Positions 51,614 through 60,045 of a stretch of DNA of 64,000 bases are shown piece by piece. Both the position numbers and the translations under genes were made by a program. The stretch covers positions 62,001 to 126,000 of the forward strand of contig NZ_JAIWHV010000008.1 of assembly GCF_020177375.1 (NCBI RefSeq), in the 5' to 3' direction. The stretch comes from Saliphagus infecundisoli (GTDB lineage: Archaea; Halobacteriota; Halobacteria; Halobacteriales; Natrialbaceae). Each line of letters starts with the position of its first letter. Position 1 is the stretch's first letter. The notes beneath the pieces were generated by a model. The model was not told the DNA's origin. It saw nothing but the letters and a program-made list of their open reading frames with translations, and did not search any database.

Positions 51614-53155
51614 ATGGCTGAGGGCGGCGATGCACCCGCCGGGTCGGCCGACGACGAGAGCATGGTGCTGTACGGGGTCGACGACAAGCCACCGCTGGGG
51701 CAGTCGATCCTGCTCGGCGTCCAACACTGGATGACGATGGTCGGCTCGACGATCGCGATCCCGCTTGTGCTCTCGGGGTCGCTCGGGTTCGACGCCGCCC
51801 AGACCGCACAGCTCGTCGGGACCTTCTTCGTGGTCTCGGGGGTCGCCACGCTCGCACAGACCACGGTCGGAAACCGGTATCCGATCGTCCAGGGCGGGAC
51901 GTTCTCGATGCTCGGGCCGGCGATCGCCATCATCGGCGTACTCGCGACCAGCGACGCTTCGTCGACGGTGATGATGCGCGAGCTCCAGGGGGCGATCATC
52001 GTCGCCGGGCTCGTCGAGGTCGCCATCGGCTACTTCGGGCTCTTCGGCCGCCTGAAGAAGTACATGGGGCCGATCGTGATCGCGGTCGTGATCAGTCTCA
52101 TCGGGCTGGCGCTGCTCAGCGTCGGACAGATCACCTCCGCGACCCAGAACTGGTATCTCGCGGGGCTGACCCTCGCGTTGATCGTGTTGTTCTCCCAGTA
52201 CCTCAACGCGCGCTCGAAGGTGTTCAAGCTGTTTCCCGTGCTCCTCGGACTTGGGGCCGCCTACCTGATCGCGGTCGTGGTTTCGGTGGCCGGCATCGCG
52301 AACGTCGTCGACCTGAGTCCGGTGGCGTCGGCACCCCCGGTCCGCGGGATCGTCCCCTTCCAGTGGGGGATGCCGCTGTTCACCGGATCGTTCATCGTCG
52401 GGATGCTCGCCGGCATGCTCGCCTCGGCGATCGAGAGCTTCGGCGACTACCACTCGGTCGCCCGGATGGCCGGAGAGGGTGCTCCGAACAAGAAGCGGAT
52501 CAACCACGGCCTCGGGATGGAGGGGATCGGCAACGTCTTCGCCGGGATCATGGGTACCGGCAACGGCTCGACCTCGTATACCGAGAACGTCGGCGCGATC
52601 GGAATTACGGGCGTGGCCTCGCGCTACGTCGTCCAGATCGGTGCCGTCGTCATGATCATCGTCGGCTACGTGGGCTACTTCGGGGCGTTCGTGACGACGA
52701 TCCCCGACCCGATCGTCGGCGGACTGTTCCTCGCGATGTTCGCCCAGATCGTCGGCGTCGGCCTCTCACAGCTCCAGCACGTCGACATGAACCAAAACCG
52801 GAACGTGTTCGTCGTCGGCTTCGGGCTGTTCGCCGGCCTCTCGATTCCCCAGTACGTCGCGAACGTCCAGGCTTCCGACGTCTCCTTCGAGGCCGGGCTC
52901 GCGGGCGTTCCGGTGTTGGGGTCCGTTCTCGGCATCCCCGAGGTCGCGAGCACCATCTCGATCGTGCTGGGAACCGAGATCGCCGTCGGCGGCATCGCGG
53001 CGTTCGTCCTCGACAACACGATCCCCGGGACCAAAGAGGAACGCGGCCTCACCGCCTGGGAGGAGATCACCGAGGACGAGACCGCCTTCGAGCCGTTCCA
53101 CGAACGGTACCTCTCGGACGACGGCTCCGCCGACAGGACCGTGGGTGACGACTGA
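51614..53155 (+). CDS. NCS2-family nucleobase permease
   Basis: 513 residues with about 12-14 hydrophobic segments. QHWMTMVGSTIAIPLVLSGS, VQGGTFSMLGPAIAIIGV, ESFGDYHSVARMAGEGAP and GTGNGSTSYTENVGAIGITG are NAT/NCS2 signatures. These proteins import uracil, xanthine or related bases. The motif resembles the eukaryote-type branch more than bacterial UraA. Its position among dihydropyrimidinase and carbamoyl hydrolase genes favours uracil or thymine. Confidence 0.88.
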   Translation: MAEGGDAPAGSADDESMVLYGVDDKPPLGQSILLGVQHWMTMVGSTIAIPLVLSGSLGFDAAQTAQLVGTFFVVSGVATLAQTTVGNRYPIVQGGTFSMLGPAIAIIGVLATSDASSTVMMRELQGAIIVAGLVEVAIGYFGLFGRLKKYMGPIVIAVVISLIGLALLSVGQITSATQNWYLAGLTLALIVLFSQYLNARSKVFKLFPVLLGLGAAYLIAVVVSVAGIANVVDLSPVASAPPVRGIVPFQWGMPLFTGSFIVGMLAGMLASAIESFGDYHSVARMAGEGAPNKKRINHGLGMEGIGNVFAGIMGTGNGSTSYTENVGAIGITGVASRYVVQIGAVVMIIVGYVGYFGAFVTTIPDPIVGGLFLAMFAQIVGVGLSQLQHVDMNQNRNVFVVGFGLFAGLSIPQYVANVQASDVSFEAGLAGVPVLGSVLGIPEVASTISIVLGTEIAVGGIAAFVLDNTIPGTKEERGLTAWEEITEDETAFEPFHERYLSDDGSADRTVGDD

Positions 53156-53586
53156 TGGCCCACGCCCGCGAGGCGACGACAGCGGCCGGATCGCCGCCGA
53201 GTTCGGGGGGCGACGCCGGAACCTCGATCACGAAGACGTCGCTGCGGACGGGGGGATGGCTCGGGTACGACGAGGACGCCCTCTACGTCGCCCGCGACGA
53301 TCGGATCAAACTCCGCGGGGAGGACGTCACGCGGATCACGCTTCGAGTCGTCGAGTGGGACCTGGTGGTGATGAGCCTCCTGCTCGTCGGCGTCGGCGGC
53401 TACGTCTCGATGACGGGCAACACCCTTGTGGGGATCGGGTTCGCCGTCGTCGGGGCACTGAGCCTCTATCGGACCTACCGCAAGCGCTACGAGCTCGAGA
53501 TCCGCGTCGAGGGCGGGAAGTCGGTGACGGTCTACCCCGCCCATCCGAAGCGGTGTCACGAACGCCTCGCCGGACACCTCGACTGA
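53155..53586 (+). CDS. Two-segment membrane protein with PH-like N-terminal domain
   Basis: 143 residues from ATG 53155, sharing one base with the permease stop. A disordered N-terminus, GWLGYDEDALYVARDDRIKL (PH-like), and two hydrophobic segments (about 68-86 and 90-106) are visible. It is translationally coupled to the permease, so it may assist or regulate transport. Function unknown. Confidence 0.6.
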   Translation: MAHAREATTAAGSPPSSGGDAGTSITKTSLRTGGWLGYDEDALYVARDDRIKLRGEDVTRITLRVVEWDLVVMSLLLVGVGGYVSMTGNTLVGIGFAVVGALSLYRTYRKRYELEIRVEGGKSVTVYPAHPKRCHERLAGHLD

Positions 53587-53725
53587 CCGTCCCCTGTTCG
53601 GCCGAGGGGGTCACCGCGCGATCCCGCTGGATAATCGACTGGAAATAAACGGTAAATACGGGCGTTTCATCGGACATCGTTCGATGTAGTGTGAATAACG
53701 GGCCAATCAGTTCTACACTCTGGAC

Positions 53726-53736
53726 AAAACTTAAGA
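53726..53736 (+). promoter_or_regulatory. Probable TATA element of the carbamoyl-hydrolase operon
   Basis: AAAACTTAAGA lies ~27 bp before the ATG at 53759. This is classical spacing for a leaderless haloarchaeal promoter. Confidence 0.5.
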
Positions 53737-53758
53737 CACTGGTGTCCGTCGTACGGTC

Positions 53759-54994
53759 ATGCGACTCGAGGTCGACGAGGAGCGCCTCATCGAGACGATG
53801 GAAGAACAGGCCGAGATCGGCGCCACCGACGACGGCGGTCTCCACCGACTGACGCTGTCGGACGACGACGAGCGGATCAGAGACTGGCTCCGCGAGGAGA
53901 TGGAGGAGTTGGGTCTCGACGTTCGGGTCGACGCGTTCGGGAATATGTTCGGTCGGCGCGAGGGCACCGAGGACCTCGATACCGTCCTCCTGGGCTCGCA
54001 TCTGGACTCCCAGCCCTACGGCGGGATCTACGACGGCGCGCTCGGCGTCGTCGCCGCACTCGAGTTCGTCCGCGGGCTCGAGGAGGAGGGCATCGAGACC
54101 GCCCACCCCGTGGAGGTCGTCAACTGGACCAACGAGGAGGGCTCGCGCTACCAGCCCGCGATGCAGGGAAGCGGCGTCTGGGCAGGCGTCCACGACATCG
54201 ACGAACAGTACGACCAGACCGACGAGGACGGCAACAGGTTCGAGGACGAACTCGAGCGCATCGGCTACAAGGGCGACGTTCCCGCGGAACCGACCGAGGA
54301 GTACGAGGCGTATCTCGAACTCCACATCGAGCAGGGACCGTATCTGGAGGAGGGCGACCACGACGTCGGCGTCGTCACCGGGATCGTCGGCTTCACCTGG
54401 GGCGCGATCACGTACCACGGCGAGGCAGACCACACGGGGCCGACGCCGATGGAGTATCGAAGCGACGCGTTAGTCGCCGCCGCCGACGTCATCACCCAGA
54501 TCCGGCGGATTCCGGGCACGCTCGGCGAGCGGACCGTCGGCTCGACGGGCTACATCGACGCGAAGCCGAACTCGATCAACATCATCCCCGGCGAGGTCAC
54601 GTTCACGTGGGGCTTTCGGGACCCCGACGACGAGATCGTCGAGGAGGCCTACCAGCGGGTGCTCGCCGAGGCGGAGGCCGCCGCCGAGCGCGAGGGCGTC
54701 GACTGGGAGTGGGAGGAACGGATGCGTGCGCCCGCCGTCGAGTTCGCCGATCAGTGTGTCGAGGCGGTCGCGGGTGCGGCCGACGACGCGGGCTACGACG
54801 CCAGACGGATCTTCAGCGGCGCGGGCCACGACGCGACCCACATGACCGAACACATGGACACCGGGATGGTGTTCGCGGTCAGCGAGAACGGCAAGAGCCA
54901 CAGCGAGTCCGAATACACGAGCTGGGAGGACTGCCACGCCGCCGTCACCACCTACGTCAACGCGGCCTACGAGCTCGCGACGGAGGACCGATGA
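53759..54994 (+). CDS. M20-family N-carbamoyl-amino-acid hydrolase (beta-ureidopropionase candidate)
   Basis: A 411-residue protein. LLGSHLDSQPYGGIYDGALG carries the first His and Asp metal ligands, VNWTNEEGSRYQPAM the Glu pair, LELHIEQGPYLEEG a further Glu, GEADHTGPTPM a His and FSGAGHDATHMTEHM a C-terminal His. This is the allantoate amidohydrolase/N-carbamoyl-beta-alanine amidohydrolase/L-carbamoylase group. Next to dihydropyrimidinase, the expected substrate is N-carbamoyl-beta-alanine. It overlaps the next gene by 4 bp. Confidence 0.88.
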   Translation: MRLEVDEERLIETMEEQAEIGATDDGGLHRLTLSDDDERIRDWLREEMEELGLDVRVDAFGNMFGRREGTEDLDTVLLGSHLDSQPYGGIYDGALGVVAALEFVRGLEEEGIETAHPVEVVNWTNEEGSRYQPAMQGSGVWAGVHDIDEQYDQTDEDGNRFEDELERIGYKGDVPAEPTEEYEAYLELHIEQGPYLEEGDHDVGVVTGIVGFTWGAITYHGEADHTGPTPMEYRSDALVAAADVITQIRRIPGTLGERTVGSTGYIDAKPNSINIIPGEVTFTWGFRDPDDEIVEEAYQRVLAEAEAAAEREGVDWEWEERMRAPAVEFADQCVEAVAGAADDAGYDARRIFSGAGHDATHMTEHMDTGMVFAVSENGKSHSESEYTSWEDCHAAVTTYVNAAYELATEDR

Positions 54995-56022
54995 CGACGT
55001 TCGACCGCGTCGGGATCTGGAACTGGGAGCGTCCCGACATCGAGGAGGAACTCCACTATGCCCAGTACGCAGAGGAGCAGGGTCTGGACTCCGTCTGGCA
55101 GGGCGAGTCCCGGCTCGTGCGCGACGCGATGACCGTGATGGGCGCCTACACCCAGGTCACCGACGAGATCGACATCGCGCCGGGCGTGACGAACTGCTAC
55201 ACCAGAAACGTCGCTCTGATGGCCCAGACGTTCTCGACGCTCGACGAGCTTTCCGGAGGGCGGATGAAACTCGGGATCGGCGCGTGGTGGGACCCGCTCG
55301 CGAGCAACGTCGGGATCGAGAGGGAGAAACCCCTCCGGCGGATGTGGGAGTACTGCACCGTCGTCAAGCGCCTGCTCGACCTCGAGAACGTCACCTACGA
55401 GGGCGAGACGCTCTCGGTCTCCGACATCGAACTCGACCTGGTGCGCTCGAACGCCGACGCCCGCGACGTCCCGATCTACGTCGGCGCGACCGGACCGACG
55501 ATGCACGAACTCACGGGCGAACTCGTCGGCCTCGGGATCTGTGGCGGGGTGTTCATGAACTACCTCATTCCCCCGGAGCACAACGAGGAAGGCGTCGAGC
55601 GCCTCGAGCGGGGCGTCGAGAAACAGGGCGGCACCCTCGCGGACGTCGACCGGCCACAGCTCATCGCGGTCTCGATGGACGAGGACTACGAGACCGCCGT
55701 CGACAACGCTCGCCACCTCGTCACCCAGTACATCGGCCAGCAGCCCCACATCCGGAAGGCCTGTGGTATCGACCCCGAACGCGGCGAGGAGATCAAGGAG
55801 GAACTCGGAAGCTGGCCGGCGAGCGAAGCGGACATCGAGCGGGCATCGCGGCTCGTCGACGACGAGATCGTGACGAACGTCGTCGCAGCGGGCACCCCCG
55901 AGGACGTCGTCTCCCGCGTCGGCGACTACTGCGAGGCGGGCTGTACGGAGCCGGTCGTCTACTCGCTCGGCGACAACGTCGAGGAGGTCATCGACGTCTT
56001 CGCGGCCCACAAGGCGTCCTGA
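54991..56022 (+). CDS. LLM-class flavin/F420 oxidoreductase, copy 2
   Basis: 343 residues from ATG 54991. MTTFDRVGIWNWERPDIEEE, LHYAQYAEEQGLDSVWQGES, TQVTDEIDIAPGVTNCYTRN, GRMKLGIGAWWDPLASNVGI and VPIYVGATGPTMHELTGEL follow the methylene-H4MPT-reductase-like pattern. It is translationally coupled to the carbamoyl hydrolase (ATGA overlap), which ties it to the same pathway. With copy 1 it is a candidate for the ring-reducing step. The exact reaction is unproven. Confidence 0.83.
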   Translation: MTTFDRVGIWNWERPDIEEELHYAQYAEEQGLDSVWQGESRLVRDAMTVMGAYTQVTDEIDIAPGVTNCYTRNVALMAQTFSTLDELSGGRMKLGIGAWWDPLASNVGIEREKPLRRMWEYCTVVKRLLDLENVTYEGETLSVSDIELDLVRSNADARDVPIYVGATGPTMHELTGELVGLGICGGVFMNYLIPPEHNEEGVERLERGVEKQGGTLADVDRPQLIAVSMDEDYETAVDNARHLVTQYIGQQPHIRKACGIDPERGEEIKEELGSWPASEADIERASRLVDDEIVTNVVAAGTPEDVVSRVGDYCEAGCTEPVVYSLGDNVEEVIDVFAAHKAS

Positions 56023-56048
56023 GACGGTCAGCTCTCGGTACCCGGCAA

Positions 56049-57452
56049 CTATTCGGCGGTCCGCGTGTGGCCAGCCGGCCCCCACTCGGGGACCTCGCGG
56101 GAGACGAACTCGCCGTGGCCGGATTCGCCGACGATCTCGCCGTCCGCTGCGACCAACTCGCCTCTGACGAACGTCTTCGTCACCTTCCCCTGGAGTTCGC
56201 GACCCTCGTAGATCGAGAACTCCGAGACGGAGTGGTTGTCGGCGGGGTCGATCGTGTAGGTCTCCTCGGGGTCGAAGAGGACGACGTCGGCGTCGGTGCC
56301 GGGCTCGAGCGTCCCCTTCCCTTCGAGACCGAACGTCCGTGCTGGGTTCGTACACATCACTTCGACGACGAGCGCGGGATCGAGGCCGCGGCGGTTGACG
56401 GCCTCGTCGTAGAACACCGGCAAACTGACCTGGAGGGCGTTCGCGCCGAAGGCGCTGTCCCACCAGTTGTCGACCTCCTTCTGGTCGAGACGGTAGCCAC
56501 AGTGGTCCGTCGAGACCACGTCGAGGGTTCCCGAGCGGATGTACTCGAACATCGCCTCGATGTCGTCGGGTTTCCTGATCGGCGGCGCGATCATCGGGAG
56601 GTTCCCCATCTCCTCGAAGACGCTGTCGTCGAGCGTACAGTAGTGCGTACAGGTCTCGGCTCTGATCTGACTGCCGTCCTCGCGGTAGGAGTCGATCACG
56701 TCGGCGGCCGCCCGACTCGAGGTGTGGATGCCGTAGTACTGGAGCCCCGTTTCTTTGGCCATCCGGACCGCGTCGTCGGCGGCCATCGCCTCGACGTAAT
56801 CCGGCCGCGACTTCGGATACCACTCGGGGTCGCCCTTCCCTTCCTCCTTGAACCGGGCGGTGAGTTCCTCGACGACGGAGTCGTCCTCGGTGTGGAAGAC
56901 GCCGACGGCGCCCTCCTCGGCGATGTGCTCCATCGCCCGGCGCATGAAGCCGTTCGAGAGACCGTGTTCGTAGGTCGTGAACATCTTGAACGAGGTGACG
57001 CCTGCATCGATCACGTCCGCGAGTTCGTCGAACACCGCCGGGTCCTCGCGGGTGATCGCGCCGTGGAGCCCGTAGTCGACGAGGGCATCGGCGCCCTTCT
57101 CGCGCTTTCGCTCGACGCCCTCGAGGAGCGTTCCCGGCTCGTCCCAGAGGCTCAGGTCGCCGTCCCAGGCCTGCCACGCGAAGTCGATGTACGTGGTCGT
57201 TCCGCCGGCGGCGGCGGCGCCCGTCGCCGTCTCGTAGCTATCAACCGAGAACATGTCGTCGACGTGGACGTGGACGTCGACCGCGCCTGGAATGACGAAC
57301 TGGCCGGTCGCGTCGACGGTCTCCTCGGCGTCGGGGAGGTTTTCTGCGTCCCCGACGGCGACGATGCGTCCGTCGTCGATGGCAATGGCTCCCGACGCGG
57401 ATCCCTCGGCCGTGACCAACGTCCCACCGGTAATGATGCGGTCGACTACCAT
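56049..57452 (-). CDS. Dihydropyrimidinase / D-hydantoinase
   Basis: 467 residues from ATG 57452. VDVHVHVDD gives His61 and His63, GVTSFKMFTTYE gives the carboxylated Lys156 and substrate Tyr161 at the canonical five-residue spacing, GVFHTEDD and YGIHTSSRAAA give further His ligands, and STDHCGYRLD the catalytic Asp. It opens dihydrouracil to N-carbamoyl-beta-alanine. It is convergent with the LLM gene, 26 bp apart. Confidence 0.93.
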   Translation of the reverse strand: MVVDRIITGGTLVTAEGSASGAIAIDDGRIVAVGDAENLPDAEETVDATGQFVIPGAVDVHVHVDDMFSVDSYETATGAAAAGGTTTYIDFAWQAWDGDLSLWDEPGTLLEGVERKREKGADALVDYGLHGAITREDPAVFDELADVIDAGVTSFKMFTTYEHGLSNGFMRRAMEHIAEEGAVGVFHTEDDSVVEELTARFKEEGKGDPEWYPKSRPDYVEAMAADDAVRMAKETGLQYYGIHTSSRAAADVIDSYREDGSQIRAETCTHYCTLDDSVFEEMGNLPMIAPPIRKPDDIEAMFEYIRSGTLDVVSTDHCGYRLDQKEVDNWWDSAFGANALQVSLPVFYDEAVNRRGLDPALVVEVMCTNPARTFGLEGKGTLEPGTDADVVLFDPEETYTIDPADNHSVSEFSIYEGRELQGKVTKTFVRGELVAADGEIVGESGHGEFVSREVPEWGPAGHTRTAE

Positions 57453-57673
57453 GTTCAGTGAGCACGCGGCGGCCGCATAAGGATTGTGATTGGCGTACCC
57501 TCGGAGAGTAATCACTCCCGATCGGAGCCGAACGGGCCACGAGACACCAGTATCGTAACGGCCCGACCGATCGAACTTCCGATCTTCGAGAACGGCCGGC
57601 GGACGCGACGACCGGCGTCCGGTCGCGCTGCCTGCCCGACGGGATGACGACACGAACCTCCCCCGTCCCGGCG

Positions 57674-58024
57674 CTACAGGTCCAACTCTTCGCCGAACCG
57701 CCCGTCGAACGCGATCGACTCGAGGGGCTCGCGCTCCTTTCGGCCCTCGAGCTCCCGTGTGAGGTAGCCGAAGCCGAGGACGGCCGTCAGTTCGTACTCT
57801 CCGGGCACCGCGAGCACGTCGACGGCGTCCTCGCCGGTGGTGTACAGACACGAGCCAACCCACCTCCCGGGCGACCAGTTGCATGTGTGTCGCCGTGCGG
57901 CCGGCGTCGATCCCGTTGTAGGGATAGGTGGGATCGGTACAAATGGCGACCGCGAAGTCCCCGTTTCGACCGGCTCGTCGGCGAACTCCCAAAAGGGCGT
58001 TCGTGCCGCGGGAGCGAGGCACAC
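57674..58024 (-). pseudogene. Decayed nitroreductase, N-terminally truncated and frameshifted
   Basis: Minus-strand pieces in two frames assemble to a nitroreductase C-terminal half: PFWEFADEPVETG (one frame), then DFAVAICTDPTYPYNGIDAG and HMQLVAREVG (second frame), then GSCLYTTGEDAVDVLAVPGE, YELTAVLGFGYLTREL and a stop (first frame). At least two frameshifts and loss of the N-terminal FMN region are needed. The rest of 57453-57673 holds no gene. Confidence 0.6.
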
Positions 58025-58056
58025 TGCCTAAGGCCCCGGCAGGAGAAGGGGCGGCC

Positions 58057-58347
58057 ATGACCGACGACTCCGAGACGGGGACGATCGGCTCGATCGACGT
58101 AGACCATCCCGAGCGCGTCGGCGTCGGCGTCACCCGCGGCGAAACCGAACGCTCGATCGGCCGCCCACGGGACTATCCCGACCGGGCCGACCTCTCGGTC
58201 GGGACGGTCGAGGGCAGGATCGGGCTGACGGTCGACACGATGGCCGGCGACCACGGCACGGGCCACGCCGACGTCGAACTCACCGTCGGGGAAGCCCGCG
58301 AACTCCGGGAGCTACTCGAGGAAGCCCTCGAGTCGGTCGAGGAGTGA
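58057..58347 (+). CDS. Small conserved haloarchaeal protein (DUF6360-like)
   Basis: 96 residues from ATG 58057, MTDDSETGTIGSIDVDHPER. A beta-rich middle (LSVGTVEGRIGLTVDTMAGD) and a C-terminal helix (EARELRELLEEALESVEE) are visible. The protein looks complete and compact. Function unknown. Confidence 0.65.
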   Translation: MTDDSETGTIGSIDVDHPERVGVGVTRGETERSIGRPRDYPDRADLSVGTVEGRIGLTVDTMAGDHGTGHADVELTVGEARELRELLEEALESVEE

Positions 58348-58350
58348 GCG

Positions 58351-59814
58351 CTAGTGGCCCTCCCGGCGCATCCGCCAGAGTTCGTCGAGGGTGATGACCT
58401 CGACGCCGTCGGTGCCGTCGATATGCTCGAGGAGCTGGTCGTACTCGTCGCGGTCGACGGTGTTGTCGAGATCGAAGTCGTGGAAGTTGAGGACCGTACA
58501 CTGGCCGTACGCGGCCGCGTGATCGACACACTGCCGGCAGATCTCGAGGTCGTAACCGATCGTCCGGGGGAGGACGAGAGGGTCGAAGCCGTGGACGGCG
58601 GTGAGGTTGACGTTCCCGGCCTGGTTGTAGCCGCCGGCGTAGTAGTAGTCCGAAACGATATCGAGGACGGTCGCGTCGAAGCTGTTGTGGGGGAAGGTGA
58701 TGAAGTTCGCGCCCTCGAAACCGCTGTTGACCGCCCACTGTTTGTCCGTCTCGAGGGCCTCCCGGAGGTCGCCGGGGTCCATCTCGGCGAAGCGGGCGTG
58801 GGTGCCGTGGGCGACGATCTGGTCGCCCGCTTGCTGGCGCTCTAAGAGTGCCCCGCGGGTCATCACGTCCTCGCGGGCGTTGCTCGTCCACTGGCGGACG
58901 ACCGACTGGACGGCGTCGACGCCGTACTCGTCGTGCAGGGGGGCGACCTCCTCGTAGTAGGTCCGCAGGCCGTCGTCCCAGCCGAGGACGACGTACCCCG
59001 AGTCGGGCTTCCCGTGGGTCCGGATGTCGTCGACCCAGACCTCGGCGCCCTCGCCCGTGTGGTGAACCCGCACCTCGAGGCGGGCGAGGGAATCCATCTC
59101 GGGGGGATACTCGTCCTCCTCGAAGACGCCCGGAGCCGTCCGGAACCAGCCAACGTCGCGGGTTCGGTAGGCGATCGAGGGAAGCTGGTAGATCCGGCTG
59201 CTGCCGTAGATATCGACGAATCGGAGCTCGACGGCGATGTTCTCGGGCGTCGGCGTCCGGACGGCCATCGAGACGTCACGGTCGGTCAGGTCGGGGTTGT
59301 CGCCCTCGAGGTCGCGCTCGATGACCATGTTCGCGCCCTCCTCTTCCGTGTACAGCCGGACGCTCTGGGAGCCGGCGAAGACGACCTCGTCGTCGACCTC
59401 GGCCTCTCCCTCCGTGATCGACCACGAAGAGAGGTCCTCGAAGTCGTCGAAGGAGTCGCCGGGCCGGGCGTACTCCTCGCGGCTGTTGTACTCCGTCTCG
59501 AGGGCGAGTTCCAGATCCGCTACGTCCTCGTCCGTTTCGTTCCCACCCTCGTCGGTTCCGTTTTCCGCGCCGTTCCCGTCCGTTTCGTTTTCCTCCGTCT
59601 CGGTTTCCGTCCTGTTTCCGGTCTCGTCGCCGTCGGTCTCCGTGCCCTCGCTTGCGTTCGTCTCCGTCGTCCCTTCATCGGATTCATCGTCAGTCGGTTC
59701 GGTCCCGTTCCCGTTACCGTCCCCTCCGTCGCCGGCACAGCCCGCAATCGCGGTTACGGCCGTCGCTCCCCCGAACCCGAGCAGCCGGCGTCTGGTGGTC
59801 GATGGGTCGGCCAT
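58351..59814 (-). CDS. Tat lipoprotein with polysaccharide deacetylase domain
   Basis: A 487-residue protein. TTRRRLLGFGG is a Tat signal with lipobox ending IAGC. Residues ~28-100 are an acidic Thr/Glu/Asn linker. A beta-sandwich of ~130 residues (DFEDLSSWSITEGEAEV onward) is carbohydrate-binding-like. The NodB-type domain starts at VVLGWDDGLRTYYEEVAPLH, and IVAHGTHARF supplies a His-x-x-His metal pair. The usual FDDG is WDDG here. It probably removes acetyl groups from surface polysaccharide. Confidence 0.82.
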   Translation of the reverse strand: MADPSTTRRRLLGFGGATAVTAIAGCAGDGGDGNGNGTEPTDDESDEGTTETNASEGTETDGDETGNRTETETEENETDGNGAENGTDEGGNETDEDVADLELALETEYNSREEYARPGDSFDDFEDLSSWSITEGEAEVDDEVVFAGSQSVRLYTEEEGANMVIERDLEGDNPDLTDRDVSMAVRTPTPENIAVELRFVDIYGSSRIYQLPSIAYRTRDVGWFRTAPGVFEEDEYPPEMDSLARLEVRVHHTGEGAEVWVDDIRTHGKPDSGYVVLGWDDGLRTYYEEVAPLHDEYGVDAVQSVVRQWTSNAREDVMTRGALLERQQAGDQIVAHGTHARFAEMDPGDLREALETDKQWAVNSGFEGANFITFPHNSFDATVLDIVSDYYYAGGYNQAGNVNLTAVHGFDPLVLPRTIGYDLEICRQCVDHAAAYGQCTVLNFHDFDLDNTVDRDEYDQLLEHIDGTDGVEVITLDELWRMRREGH

Positions 59815-60045
59815 CGGTCACACTATACACGCGAACCGTTATCACGATACCGGCGACACCGACGGCTCGAGGGAAGCCGAAAACGGAGAGGAGACGGCAG
59901 TGGTGTCGGGACGGACGGGTCGGCACCGCTTCCGGAGAGCGGTGCCGGGCCGGAGCGGGCGTTGTGTGCCGGTTGCGACGTGAAAAGCGTCGGGTTCCGG
60001 CAGCCGTCGGTTCGGCCGCGAGCCCCAAAAGGCCCCCGGTTCCGG

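Noticed and set aside
54967-57177. A 736-codon minus-strand frame across the LLM gene and part of dihydropyrimidinase
   Set aside because: The product is almost all Arg/Gly in the first half and antisense-like in the second. It conflicts with two well-supported genes.
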